64,000 nucleotides of DNA from Seiridium cupressi. Taxonomy: Eukaryota > Ascomycota > Sordariomycetes > Amphisphaeriales > Sporocadaceae. The translations under genes and the position numbers were made by a program. The stretch is from NCBI GenBank assembly GCA_036674765.1, contig JARVKI010000024.1:124001-188000 (forward strand), in the 5' to 3' direction. Below the pieces are notes generated by a model. That model searched no databases. It saw only the letters and a list, made by a program, of their open reading frames with translations, and was not told the origin of the DNA. Shown here piece by piece: positions 1 through 11,906 of this stretch (position 1 is its first letter; every line of letters starts with the position of its first letter).

Positions 1-555
1 TGAGAAGTGATTGCAGGATCTTGCGTTGTTTTCGCCACTCCGCGCCGTATTGTAGAAGGAGGATATGTATCTCATTTGGGCACACGACCTCATTGGCAAT
101 ATAGCCGTTGGCACGACTGGAATAGATCGAGCCCCTCTGATCGAATAGACTGCACCATGTTCAGTTCTGTACTATACCATTGGTGATTTTACTGGATTCC
201 CAACTCACGCCTTGACATGCTTGTAACTATTCAAGACGACAACATTTTGAGAGCCAATCTTCAAACCAATGATTGAGCCATAGTCGGCTTGCATGCGTTG
301 AAACCTAGATAACGATGGTCATTATGGAAACAATGAGATTGTGTATTGCATGTTGTTTGCGTACTTGAGGAAGGCCTTGACGCGAGGCACCTGGGTGATA
401 TTTCCGATGAAAGGTACTGTCGGAGGGCCGGGAGGGAAATCTGCAGGCCGGCGGCTTGCAAGAAAGTACTTGAACAAGACGGCTACGACAAGAAGAATTA
501 CTGGCAGGCATAATTGGCTGACGCCCGGGACACCCATGATGCCCATCAGCGACAT
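1..555 (-). CDS. Cytochrome P450, N-terminal part (runs off left edge)
   Basis: Partial gene; only about the first 145 codons are in the window. The ATG at 555 opens a hydrophobic signal anchor, then the Pro-rich hinge FPPGPPTVPFIGNI typical of ER-bound P450s. I place exon 1 at 555-365, exon 2 at 304-209 (reads QADYGSIIGLKIGSQNVV) and exon 3 from 149 to beyond the edge. Exon 3 contains DQRGSIYSSRANGYIA and the WRKQRK helix-C motif, where the Trp/Arg contact haem propionates. The introns start GTACGC and GTGAGT and end CTAG and GCAG. The haem-Cys and ExxR motifs would lie outside the window, so activity cannot be judged. It diverges from the ABC-C transporter at 1826. The family call is firm; substrate is unknown. 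Confidence 0.88.
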
Positions 556-1825
556 GGTAGTGAGAGGACAGGACTATCACTCCTGGGTAAGGTAGTCAAT
601 GGAAAGTGTTTGCAAATGTCGCGTGTTGAAGTTAAGAAGCGTTGAGAACCCTGGCGGCCAAGAAGCTCGGTAACAACCTGCTCAATGAAGTCACATGCAG
701 TGCTTCAGAAGCCATCAACAATTAAGCTCAGCTCGTACTACGGTACGACCAAAGCAAGCGCTGCAAGCTCTGGACTTCACTCGTTCTGCAAAGAGTGATA
801 TTCATATAAGCCATCTTATGCTCCGTATCGGAGCGTAGATACATATTCAACAATCCGATACAAATATTGGGGGCTAGAGGATTCACATCCCTGATCATTC
901 GATGTTACCCTCGGCGCCAAACCTGGCAACCTCTAGGACCCGGCCGTCTGGAACCAATGCCGAAACCCACAATGCTCCAATTGGTAATTCTGCCAAATCC
1001 ATCAATGTGTACGTGCTTACGTGGTCGGCAGGGAATAATAAGACCATGGTCTGACGCAAAGTAGCGCTTAGCGTCCGGCCAGGCTCGAAGTACCGGTACA
1101 TTACTGAATTGAGCTAGGTATAGCCCGCTATAGCCCACACTAATGGAACGTCTACGGGGCAGGGCTGCACCGCTCGCCCTAACGACGGGCTGGCACCTTC
1201 CTTTCACATGCTCAACATCCGAAAACTCCACAAGGAAAGCGGATGATGCGTTAGAAGCTTCTTACTCAGCTCAGCTTGTTGCCAATGCGAGGTCCAAGGG
1301 AGAGCTGCGGGGCGGTGATCCTGCCCTGAGTACATGTAGCAACCAGGGAGCCCCGGTAATATTCAACAGCAACCGCTCCCGGCTCCGTACTATGGCTGCG
1401 TGGAGAACCTCGAAGGATTCAAGCTTCCCAGGACGCATTCTACCCTGCAGCCTGTTGATACGTACGTTGCATTTGCAGACCAGGCCTGCTGCTCTGTGCA
1501 TCTCCGGCACGCTGGATCCATCTCCACCGTGGAGATCGCCCGGGTTGGAAGAGAAGAGCACCAGGACGGTAGGACGAGTCTGAGGAGCCATTGCCAACTT
1601 AGCCAGCCCCCGAACAGCTATGCATCTCTCCAGTCCTGCTTTGCCATCTTCTCCAGGCATGTGGCTAGGTAGTGATTAACATCGCAGCCACAAGAGGCTG
1701 GTGCAGCGAAGCGGCTTGTCCAAGTTACCGACTCTTGAAGTGGCCAAGCAGTGCTGGCCACGACTGGGCAGACAGGCGTACATTTCGCTGCGTGCTATGA
1801 GCAGTACGATATTGGAGACTACGTC
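556..1825. other. Intergenic region between divergent P450 and ABC transporter
   Basis: About 1.27 kb separates two divergent starts. Overlapping open frames on both strands (e.g. 1271-1660 minus and 905-1231 minus) show no family resemblance and no consistent splicing, so I call none. It should contain both promoters. A short palindrome-like GTACTACGGTAC lies near 736-747. Confidence 0.5.
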
Positions 1826-4800
1826 ATGTCGCTCTTCGACAATTACTCCAATCTTTGTCGGGACGGTACATTCGGTCCTACCGTGCCGCAAATAGCTGAA
1901 TGCCGTGGTGGCTTCGATTTTACAGGTATTCACGTGTTCGTTGGTGGCCTGAAGTCCAAGACCTAATAAATTTTGTGACCAGTAACTTTCGAAGAAAGCA
2001 TCTTGTCAATAGGTCCAGCATGCCTGCTTTTCGTCATCCTTCCATGGAGGCTCCTTGCCCTCTGGGGAAGGACATGCAAGACTAAGAGATCCTGGTTGCA
2101 CGAAGTGAAGTTGGTATGCTGCTTTATAATATCCTCATCCCACTTTCAAATTTGATCCAGCTAATAAACTGAGCACAGATTGGTTTTGCTGCTCTTGGTG
2201 TTCTGCAAGCTGTTCTCCTGGCCTTCTTTTCCAAAACGCAAGCTTCATATCGTGCCATACTCATCGTTTCCGCAACGCTGCAGCTATGCGCCAGTATCCT
2301 TCTGACCGTGCTTTCCCACTTGGAGCATCGTAATGCCGTTCGGCCATCCTTCCTAATATCGGCCTTCCTCTTCTTAACCTCAATTTTGGATGCGGCCAGA
2401 GCCAGGACCCAATCCCTGATCGCAGGGCAACACGTCGTGGCCAGTTTGTTGATAGCAATCGTGGTGGTAAAGTTGCTGCTTGTTTTCACAGAGACCAAAG
2501 AGAAGACACGGATCTTGTTACCCGAATACTCAGAAACATCATCAGAGCTTCGTAGTAGCCTGTTTTCCCGCGCTTTCTTTATCTGGTTGATCCCTATACT
2601 GTCTTTGGGATTCAAAGGTGTCATCTCCTCTGACGACCTTCCAGCCGTCAATGAGAGACTGTCCTCAAAGGCGCTTACCACTAGAGTTGAGTCAAGATGG
2701 AAAAAAGGTCAGTGAATGAGTCCCATGTCCCGGATCTGCTGCCTTGTCTGTACCATAGCTTACTATAAACAGGCGTCTCAAAAGGGAACCATGCACTGAT
2801 GTTCGATGTTTTCCTGAGCTTTCCCAAAGAGTTCTCAATCGTTCTCATCTCAAATTTTATCCAGGTTGGACTACAGATCTCTCAGCCATCCCTGACTCAG
2901 GAACTAGTCACGTTTCTGGAGTCAACGGAGCCGATGAACGTTGGGTATGGCCTTCTCGGCGGGTTCTTTTGTGTTTCCTTCTCCAATGCAGTAAGTATAT
3001 CCCTAGCCTTATCCAGGCACTCGATCATCGGCTAAAAAAGGCGGTAAAAGCTGCTCGTCCCTTGGTGCTTTCACTACTCAAGTCGTCTTATGATCATGGC
3101 TCGTGGCGCACTGGTTTCCATGATATACTCAAAACTCCTAAAATCCAGCGACAATAATGCCGGCCGAGCCACCGCCTTCAATCTGATGACGGCTGACGTG
3201 GAAAAGATTGTTGATACATGGTGGAGACTTTTGGACCCATGGTCCTGCCTTCTGACAATAAGCATCGGCACTTACCTTCTCTACCGGCAGCTAGGAGCCG
3301 TTTGCTGCGTCCCGATCCTTGTTATACTTTGTAAGCCAAGACTATCACAATAATACTTATAACATATTCCGTGACTTTTGTGCTCATCATTCGTTGCAGT
3401 TACTTTTACAGTGGTAGCATTCGCAAGCTCCAAAGTTCCGAGGCATCAAGACTCTTGGTTTCAAGCAATCGAAGGGAGAATCGACCTGACTGCTCGCACT
3501 CTAGGCTCTTTGCAGTCAGTCAAACTCCTTGGACTTTCTAGGAGAATGGAGTCGAAAATTCAAGCAAGGCGGGAGGATGAGTTACACATCTCTCAAAAGT
3601 TCAGAATTAGTAATTGTTTCGCACTAGCATGTGGTACGAAGCCCCTAACCAGCCCCTCCAATTTCTCAGCGTTTCCCTAACGTTCCTCCCATCGCAGCCT
3701 ACGCTCCCCCGAGTTTGGGGCCACTCGTTACATTTGGGGCATACTCAATCATGAGGATGGTCTCGAACCAATCCAACTTTTCAGTGGCGACAGCAGTTAC
3801 CTGTCTTTCCATCCTCAATCTTATAACGAGTTCCTCGATGCAACTCCTTCTCGCCATACCGATGGGAGCGCAGGCGGTGGGAAGCTTTGCTAGAATCCAG
3901 TCCTTTCTTCAGCTCTCGGAGACTCCTGTTCTGACGTCCACGGCAACAAGCAGCTCCGATGATACTAGTACCAGCGTGACTCGAGAGAAAAGTATCGAAC
4001 GCGATCCAAAAGCCCCAGTGCAACATGCCCGGGAGCCTCAGACATGCGACGTGACAGAGAAAGAATCAGTCGCTGTCCCAACCCTCGCCTTTACACCAAA
4101 CTCCCTAATCGCAATTACCGGATCAATTGGTTGCGGAAAATCCACACTTCTCAAGCGCTTACTAACCGTGGATGGAGAACAAGAATCGTGTCTGTTCTCG
4201 TCGAAGGACATAGCATATTGTTCGCAAACACCTTGGATTCATGAGGGAACCATTCGCGACAACATTATTGGCCAGTCAGATTTGGATTCTCCATGGTACC
4301 AATCCGTCATCCGCGCTTGCGAGCTCGACGCGGATATCGGCCGCATGCCGGAAGGCGATGCCGCTGCTGTTGGCAGCGGAGGATCCAAACTGAGCGGTGG
4401 ACAAAGACAACGGATTGTAAGTAGCAGCATGAGCTTGCGCAACAATCCCCAGGGTGCAAATCCCTATTCAAAACTGACAAACACTTATTAGGCCATTGCT
4501 CGAGCCTTGTACTCGAGGAAGGAACGAATGATCTTTGACGACGTCACAAGCGCCCTTGACAGCCGTACACTATCTGCTGTGGTCGATAATGTCTTTGGCA
4601 GGAACGGTATTCTTCGTTCGAAGGGTATGTCTGCAGTGCTAGCCACCCATGCAGTGCAGATTCTGCAGTTGGTAGACGAGGTACTTTTGATGGGCAAGGA
4701 CGGGAAAATCATCGACTCGGGCACGTATGAGCAACTTGCGGAACAGCACCAATACTTTGTGCAACGCCAGGTTCTGGACTCCTCGGACTCACCGGGAGTG

Positions 4801-7133
4801 GTAGAGACGCCAGTTCAAGGCAAGGAACTTGAAGTCAGTCTAGGAGAGTACCAGACTCAGCTTCAGACCCGAGTGGACGACCTGCGAAGACGGAAAGGTG
4901 ACTGGAGATCGTACGGTTTCTACCTCGGCTCCATGGGGTGGCTCAACTTTTCCATCTTCGTGATGGGTGCCCTATTTTACGTGGTATTCACCGCTATCTT
5001 CGGTGTCTGGCTTACTTGGTGGGCAGAGGATACGGCCGGCAGCCATGGTCTAGGATATTGGCTCGGTCTCTACGCCACTTGGGCTATTCTGATCATTCTG
5101 GGGTTGTTCTTTACTCCTATGTGAGTCTTGCTAGAATTCCGGCCTCTTGTTCTGAATGCTTCGTCTAACCTGAATTAGTTTCTTCTTCACCAAGTTAGCT
5201 TCCAAAGCATCCAAGGTTCTGCATACGGAATTACTCGCAACGGCTATGAGGTAAGGTTGGCTCACCGGAGTGCATGCTTGCGATCACAAACATACCCGTA
5301 CGCTAATCTCTATGGTCGTTAGGGCAACAATGTCAGTCATTTCGAGCACGGAAGATATAGGCTCTTTAGTGAACAGGCATGTGTATCACAGGTTTTCACG
5401 GAACCCCAGTCTTCTCGACTAACACCTTAATTAGATTCAGCCAAGATATCCGCCTATGTGACTGGCAGTTGCCGCTCAACATACTACTGACTTTGCTTTG
5501 TCAGTTTGCCCCTGACTCTATGTCATTGCCAAGGAACATGCAATCTCTGACTTACGCAAATTCTAGCTCTCCTCGCATGTCTCGCAAGTATCGGCATCGC
5601 GGTAGCAGCCGTTCCATATATGGCTATAGCTGTACCGGTGCTTGCCGCCGTTATATACCTTCTCCAGCTAGTGTATTTACGCACTTCTAGGCAGCTACGA
5701 CTTCTAGAGTCAGTCCATCCCTCGATTCCCAGCTGGATCATAATTCTGTCAAAGACTAACGTCTAGTCCAATTGACCAACAGAATCGAACTGAAGGCACC
5801 GATAGTATCTTTGTTCCTCGATACCATCCATGGGATTACGACAATCCATGCTTTCCAATGGGCTCCGGCCTATATCCAGAAGAGTTTTTCACTCCTAGAC
5901 TCGTCACAGAAGCCCTACTACCTCCTTTTCTGTGTCCAGCGGTGGCTGATTCTCGTACTTGCACTCATAGTTATGGGCATAGAGGTGGTGGTCATAGGGC
6001 TGGGCATCGCCCTGCGATCACAGGTTAGCCCCGGCTTGGTAGGCCTAGCCATCGTTCAACTTTCGACGTTGGCCAAGGGTCTAAGTGAACTTGTCATGCA
6101 GTGGACCGAGATGGAGACGTCTCTGGGAGCTGTGTCACGTACCTACAGATTTACGCACGAGACCCCGCGCGAAGATCACCTGGATGAACAAACAGTTACG
6201 CTGCCTGAGGAATGGCCCTCGGGGGGTAGTATCACTTTTGAAAACGTTAGTGCGACCTACAAGTAAGTCGATCTCTCAACACGCGTCGTCCATTAGACTA
6301 ACGAGGGAAGCCCCCATACGCAACCCAATCCCAACTTGGCCTTGAACAATATTACATTCTCTGTAAAGCCTGGTGAGACTGTTGGCATTTGCGGGAGGAC
6401 TGGCAGGTTGGTTCTTTTACATTCCCTCTTTTACTGTCAAATATGACTGACCATATTATCACATACCAGCGGCAAGAGTAGTCTCATGGCTGCTCTGTTG
6501 CGCCTACTACCTTGTCATCAAGGGCGCATACTCATCGACGGCCTTGTCACCTCTACCATGGGCCCCGAGATCATTCGTTCCAAGCTCAACTGCGTCACAC
6601 AGGAACCGTTCCTGCTCGATGGGAAGATACGGGAGAACTTAACTCCTTGGGGCGACCAAGCCTCGGACGAGGAGATGACTCAGGCACTGGAGCAAGTGGA
6701 CTTGTGGAGCAAAGTCGTATCGCTCGGTGGACTGGATGCATTGCTAGCAGACAGCTCACTCTCACACGGCCAGAGGCAACTTTTCTGCCTCGCGCGAGCA
6801 CTCTTACGGAAGAGTAGCATCCTGGTATTGGATGAGCCAACGGGCCAGTGAGTTCTCAATGCCGCAAGACCTCTTGTCACGTTCGTTACCTTCTAACGTG
6901 TAAATAGCATTGATCCTGCCACGGACGCTACGATTCAGCGGATTATCAGAGAAGGATTCCCGGGCCGAACGATTATCATGATCGCCCACCGTTTGGAGAG
7001 TCTGGTTGAATTTGACACCGTCATGGTGCTCGATTCTGGTCGCCTGGTTGAGATTGGACCGCCCAGGTCTTTGCTTAATGACTCTTCTTCATCTTTCAGC
7101 GCACTTTACCGTGCAGGTGAGAATGAACATTAA
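1826..7133 (+). CDS. ABC-C (MRP-type) full transporter
   Basis: Membrane exporter of the fungal ABCC family, about fifteen introns. The ATG at 1826 precedes a Cys-containing N-terminus ending CRGGFDFT, then after intron 1 TFEESILSIGPACLLF, the usual TMD0 opening. TMD1 follows (2799-4000). NBD1 has Walker A GSIGCGKST (about 4111), signature LSGGQRQRI (4391-4417) and Walker B MIFDDVTSALD (4529). TMD2 covers about 4900-6120. NBD2 has Walker A GRTGSGKSS split by an intron (6408-6469), signature LSHGQRQL (about 6763), Walker B ILVLDEPT and H-loop IAHRL. The intron 5377-5434 appears to be GC-AG, because it gives the conserved SLVNRFSQDI. As in ABCC proteins NBD1 has Asp where NBD2 has the catalytic Glu. 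It ends at TAA 7131-7133, convergent with the glycosyltransferase at 7259. Likely role: export of the cluster product or detoxification (inference). Confidence 0.95.
5377..5434 (+). other. GC-AG intron of the ABC-C gene
   Basis: The exon ends GTGAACAG and is followed by GCATGT. The intron ends TTAATTAG before ATTCAGCCAAGAT. This joins codons to LVNRFSQDI, a strongly conserved ABCC segment. Using the nearby GT (5381) instead would insert two residues into that motif. Confidence 0.6.
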
Positions 7134-7258
7134 ATCGTCACTAATAAATTAGAATTGATTTTAAAACCTTTCAACATTATGTTTAATTTGTATCACTGAT
7201 AGCTTTTGTAATTTATTTCAAGTGTCAAATTGAATTTGTTATCTTTGATTGTAGTATC

Positions 7259-8725
7259 TCATGTCATTATAAGTTCATTGATGTTTTCTTCTATTACGCT
7301 CACGGGGTCGTAAGTGGCAATCTCAGCCTGTATCTCCAGCGCTCTAATCTTATATCTCCCATTCGCGAGAACCTCATCAACCGCTTGTCCCAGCTGCTCA
7401 ACCGAAGGATAGGCAGTTCGGAGATTTACCGCAACGCCCGCCCACTCGGCCCTCGCAGCCGTCTCGGGCTTCTCTTCCGTCGTGCCGGCTATGACAAGGG
7501 GCGTGCCGTGGTTCAGCGCGCGCTGGAACGATCCGTACCCTCCTGTTGTGATGAAGACGTCGGCGTGGGGTAGGACACTGTCGTAAGGGATATAATCTGC
7601 TACCCGGCAGTTCGCGGGGATACCCACGTTCTCTGGCAAAGCAACACCCGGTCTTCCCAGTGCGATAACCACGATGGTGTCTGAGTGATCCTTCAGTGCA
7701 GTCATTGTGGGAATGACCAAATGATTAAAATCCATGGCGACGGTTCCTTGGCACACAAAGACGATCTTCTGCTTGGTAGCTGCATTGTTGGTCATGACTT
7801 CATCCCACCATGACGGCCTCTCCCACTTGTTTTTCGTGCCTTGAGAGACAGCCGTAGATGGGTAACCACCGGCAAACCGTAGGGTCTTTGGAGCGTCGCT
7901 TCTAGGGTACTCCACGCTAGGTGTGCACATTTGTATGAAACGATCCGGCAGGGAGTAGAGTGAATCGAGCAAGAACTCCTCGTCTACCTTGGTGGTAGCT
8001 CCAACGCTCACCAGTGCGTCCCTATATTCCGCCTGGGACTGGGCAAAGAACTGCTTCTGGGCCGCGTTCGCAACCTTGTTCCGCTCACGCCCCTCCAAGG
8101 AACTGTCTGGCAACATGCCAGACCCAAAAGGCGAGTGGTCCATGCTGGTGAGTAGGATGGGGTTGAGGCCGATGGCTATAAATCCATTGGGGCGAAGACC
8201 TGGTGCGCCGAGGGCGATAGCCAAGGCACCGAAATTCAAGCTCTCAGTCATGAGTATGATGGGCCCGTGGGGATGTTGAGCGCTGAGCATCTTCAGAGCT
8301 CTTTGAATAGCCTCATGTTGCGAGGGCAACGATCTGCAGAATATGTGGATCAGGTCATGATTGAAACAGGCTGGTCCTTCCAGATGCTTCTGGCCTGCGG
8401 GCCCTTGAGTTGAGTAGTTACAGATCAGCTAGGCTTCGTTACGCAGAGGAGAGATGAGGCAAAGAAGAAAGCAGAATAGAGAATAGAAAGGCATACATTC
8501 AACATCGAGATCCCATGACGTTAGGTCGTAATAGTCGCCGTATCCTTCCACTGAAACAAACGAGGCGCCGGTGGCCCCCACCTGTTCACGGTATCCAGAG
8601 CCAGACACAAAGCAGACATCATATCCCCGGGTAACGAGCTGTCTTGCAATAGCCAGCATCGGTATGATGTGCCCAGAAACGGGCGTGCTGCATATCAGCA
8701 CCAGAGGTTTGAGTCCTAACGCCAT
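7259..8725 (-). CDS. Family-1 (MGT-like) UDP-glycosyltransferase A
   Basis: Predicted soluble GT1 enzyme that would transfer a sugar from a UDP donor to a small acceptor. Exon 1 is 8725-8497 and exon 2 is 8370-7259 (intron 8496-8371, GTATGC...CCAG), giving 446 residues. I chose the ATG at 8725 because the protein then opens with the beta-strand/loop KPLVLICSTPVSGHIIPMLA normal for the GT-B N-domain; the frame continues upstream but without homology. The C-domain carries IVFVCQGTVAMD and the donor-binding region GGYGSFQRALNHGTPLVIAG...EKPE (about residues 340-370), a variant of the PSPG/MGT signature. No signal peptide or membrane anchor is seen. It is a paralogue of the gene at 10376-11906, so the two probably act on the same or successive acceptors. 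Sugar and acceptor are unknown. Confidence 0.92.
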
Positions 8726-10375
8726 AGCCGTGCGGTATCTTACACGCAACACAGTGCAGATGGGACGAATCACAAAACAAGGTAAAGGACTAGATGGCAA
8801 CAGAACCTAGAGACAAGCCTTGGTAAGGTTGACGAAACGGGAGACCCATTGATTTATCCCACGAATTACGATAAAATTATTCACGGTACTGATACGTGTT
8901 AAAACGGAAGACGAACTTACGCTCATGCGGTCTAATCTAGGGATGCATAATGACTTGATCAATAATCTCGCTGTACTGTACTATACTGGACATAAGGGTC
9001 CTTGTATCACAAAAGGAGTAATCCTTATGCCAGGTAATTTGCTTTGACTAAAGCCCTGACAAAGCAGAGATATCTGTTGCCTCGGTTGGCCCCCCTGCTG
9101 GTTTGCCTTGCCTGATGACCGAGTGCTGGGTCGACCGGGATTGTGAAGTGCGAAATGTTTCTTGGGAATGTCAAGACCTTGACCGTCGATTGGACCACTG
9201 TTTCAGCTAGCGGTGAAGCTATCGGTTCAAGAGTCGTACGGCAGATGGAGTATGCGGGCCTCTACTGTATACTATTATAGTACTTCAGGGTCTTTAGACA
9301 AGCCTCCTCGCTTATGTACCAGGTACCTAATTTCGGAATTTCCATGTCTACTACTGAGATCAGCACTATACCAGTGTTGGCTTAGTGCATGCACTTGACT
9401 GTGATTACCCGCATGTAACTTCCTCGAGGGGCTCGCCTATTTGAAGCGCTAATGCGAGCCAGGATTTGTGGGCATACATCTGGCATGTCGCCCCCGCAGA
9501 AGCTTTCGGGAAGCTTTCCTAATCCATGCAAGACTTGTCGTTCGGGCCATACGTGGAGAGATAATTGAACCCTCGGTATCCTGTCCCACGCTTACATAGT
9601 ACAGTAAGCAGCATGCCGCGTTCCAGCCCAACGGGACAGACATGTGCCACTCTTCATGGCGAGTCTTCCACGAATCCTTCAGGGGGTTGCGGACAGGGAC
9701 CCAGGTGCTTGGCAATCCCTCGGCGACCCCACATACATGTATGCGGATACATCAGAAACTCACTTCAAGCTGATCTGGCGAAAGACTGCACTGGCCCATT
9801 GCTCCGGGACACTTCTATCCGCGGTATTATCAACCGCAATATCGACCGACACGAATGCTAGTGTACCTTGTCTATACACGTGCTCGGCCTGGACTGAACA
9901 AGAATGGAACGGCGTCCATGATGGTAATTATGGGTCACTTTAGCTTCACAGTTTCCCATGCAGCCGATATGCATGCATATGTCCTGGATGCTGGTTAAAA
10001 CATGACGTGCAAACTAGTCGGGAAAGAGAGGATGAATATATGCCGTGGGTTTGATAGAAGACATTCAAGTTAAGGCAGCCAGCACGAAGTATGCCTATCT
10101 GAGTTCCATGTCCCTCACAGATCACTGCTTGAAGCTCTTCATACATAGAACTGGAGAGGACTGTCTTGGATATTGGTAACATTTTTTGACCATGCTGGAT
10201 CATTTGGCGTATTTATTTGGTTCCTCGTTCGCGATCAGTTTCTGTCTATTGATACGACCCAAGAGGCGCACGGTAGGACAAGCCGAATGACGGGTATAAT
10301 AGCAGCGAAGAACTCAAGTGGAAGTGCATGGTTCCTCTGTCTAGTATTCCTACACGCGCTCGCACTCTTCTTGAA
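8726..10375. other. Intergenic spacer between the two glycosyltransferases
   Basis: About 1.65 kb on the 5' side of glycosyltransferase A and the 3' side of glycosyltransferase B. Short open frames on both strands (e.g. 9565-9861 plus, 9946-10203 minus) show no recognisable domain. TACTGTAC/GTACAGTA-type words recur (about 8973, 9257, 9597). I see no third glycosyltransferase remnant. Confidence 0.5.
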
Positions 10376-11906
10376 TCACGCCTTAACCCCAGCGACTACT
10401 TCGTCAATATTCTCGGCAATGACTCTGATAGGGTCCGCAGCCTTCATCTCGGCTTGGACCTTTTGGGCAGCCTTCTTGTACTTCGGATCTGAGAGAACTT
10501 TATCGATCCCAGCCCGAAGGGCTTGACTTGTCGGATTGCCCGTTCTGAGGTTCACGGCCACCCCAATCCACTCTGCTATAGCGCACATTTCTGGCTTATC
10601 TTCGCTGTCCCCGGCGACTACCAAAGGCGTTCCATGCGCGAGGCTCGGTCGAACACCGCCATATGCACCGTTCCCTACGAAAACTGAAGATAGCGGCAGA
10701 ATATCATCGAAAGGAAGGTAATCTGCAACGCGTGCGTTGTCGGGCACCTGAACACTCGGGTCCAGTTTTGCTCCCCGCTTACCAAGCGCAACAACGACGA
10801 GGGTGTTTGGACGGTCCTTCAGCGCCTCCATCGTAGGTATAACAATATCGTTCCAGTCCATGCGAACAGTGCCCTGGCAAACGAACACGATGTCCTTCCT
10901 CGCCGGATTGTTCGCGACTTCGGTGGACAGCCACTCGGGCTTTTCCAAAGCCGAAAGTGTCTTGTCCGTCGACTGTGGGAGTCTCGGCATGCCTCCGGCA
11001 AATTTGAGGCTTCTTGGTGCATCGCTCCTCGAATACATCATCGAGGCGGGACACATCTGCAAAAAGCGATCGGGCCACAGGAATGGTACGTCAACAAAGA
11101 AGCCATCGCCTGGTTCTGCGCCGAGATGTCTCAGAATATCATCAAATAGTGCTTGACCCTTTGCGAATATGGATTTGAGTCCATCCAACATTTCTGCATA
11201 CTGGGCAATCTCCCTGCGCGGAAATGTTAGTGGCGGAGACGCACCATGGGAACGTCTCAATGCTCTGAGAATGGGGCATATAATAGGAAAGGGGAGGTTC
11301 ATAAGTACGCGGGAGACGTGGGCGGCGGTAAACCTGTCCCATATGGAGCGGTATCTTTGCTGCTTAGAGATATCGGATTGATGCCAATGCCGATGAAACC
11401 GTCCGGCTTCGCACCTCTGGCACCTTTCAAGAGTGGGAGAGAGCCTAGGAACGCAGATTCGTTGAGCAGGACAACAGGTCTACCTGGGTACTTTTCTCTC
11501 AATGTCGTGATGGCCTTCTGGACCGCGGCGAGTTGGTCTGGGATCACCCTGACGAAACTCTGCTCAACAGTCCAGGCAAACTGCTCTGGTCCGGGTTCCA
11601 TCAAAACCCTTTCGGGCCATTTTGTGTCACGGTCATCATCCGCATAGTCTCCGTAACCCTGGATGGCAATGTAGTTGCATCCGGCGTCCTCAAAGTGCTG
11701 CCGGTAAGCGCTGGAGGAAACAGCTGTGACCTCATAACCATCAAGAATAAGCGCCTGCTTATGAGTCAGTCATTGGTGACAATGGATATAGGAGCATGTA
11801 GTGATTATGGATGTTTGACTACCTTGGCAATGGTTTTCATGGGATTGGCATGACCTGTGCCCGGAGTGGAGGTCAAGACGACTAGGGGTTTTGCGGAAAC
11901 CGCCAT
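10376..11906 (-). CDS. Family-1 (MGT-like) UDP-glycosyltransferase B
   Basis: Second GT1 enzyme. My model has exon 1 at 11906-11823 (starts MAVSAKPLVVLTSTPGTGHA), exon 2 at 11754-11309 and exon 3 at 11213-10376. Summed length is 1368 nt, a multiple of three, for 455 residues. The third boundary (GTACTT...GCGCAG) is the least certain. It was chosen because it bypasses the TGA at 11299-11301 and joins SPA to EIAQYAEML. The C-domain shows IVFVCQGTVRMDWN and NGAYGGVRPSLAHGTPLV...DKPE, aligned with the equivalent segments of glycosyltransferase A. The acceptor-side N-domain differs more than the donor side, as expected for paralogues with different acceptors. Its start is divergent from the acyltransferase at 12834, so a shared promoter region is likely. 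Confidence 0.9.

Noticed and set aside
895..1660. Overlapping minus-strand frames in the P450/ABC interval
   Set aside because: No recognisable motif, no consistent splice sites, and equally long frames exist on the other strand.
9449..10203. Open frames between the two glycosyltransferases
   Set aside because: Both strands open in several frames with no similarity to a glycosyltransferase or other family.
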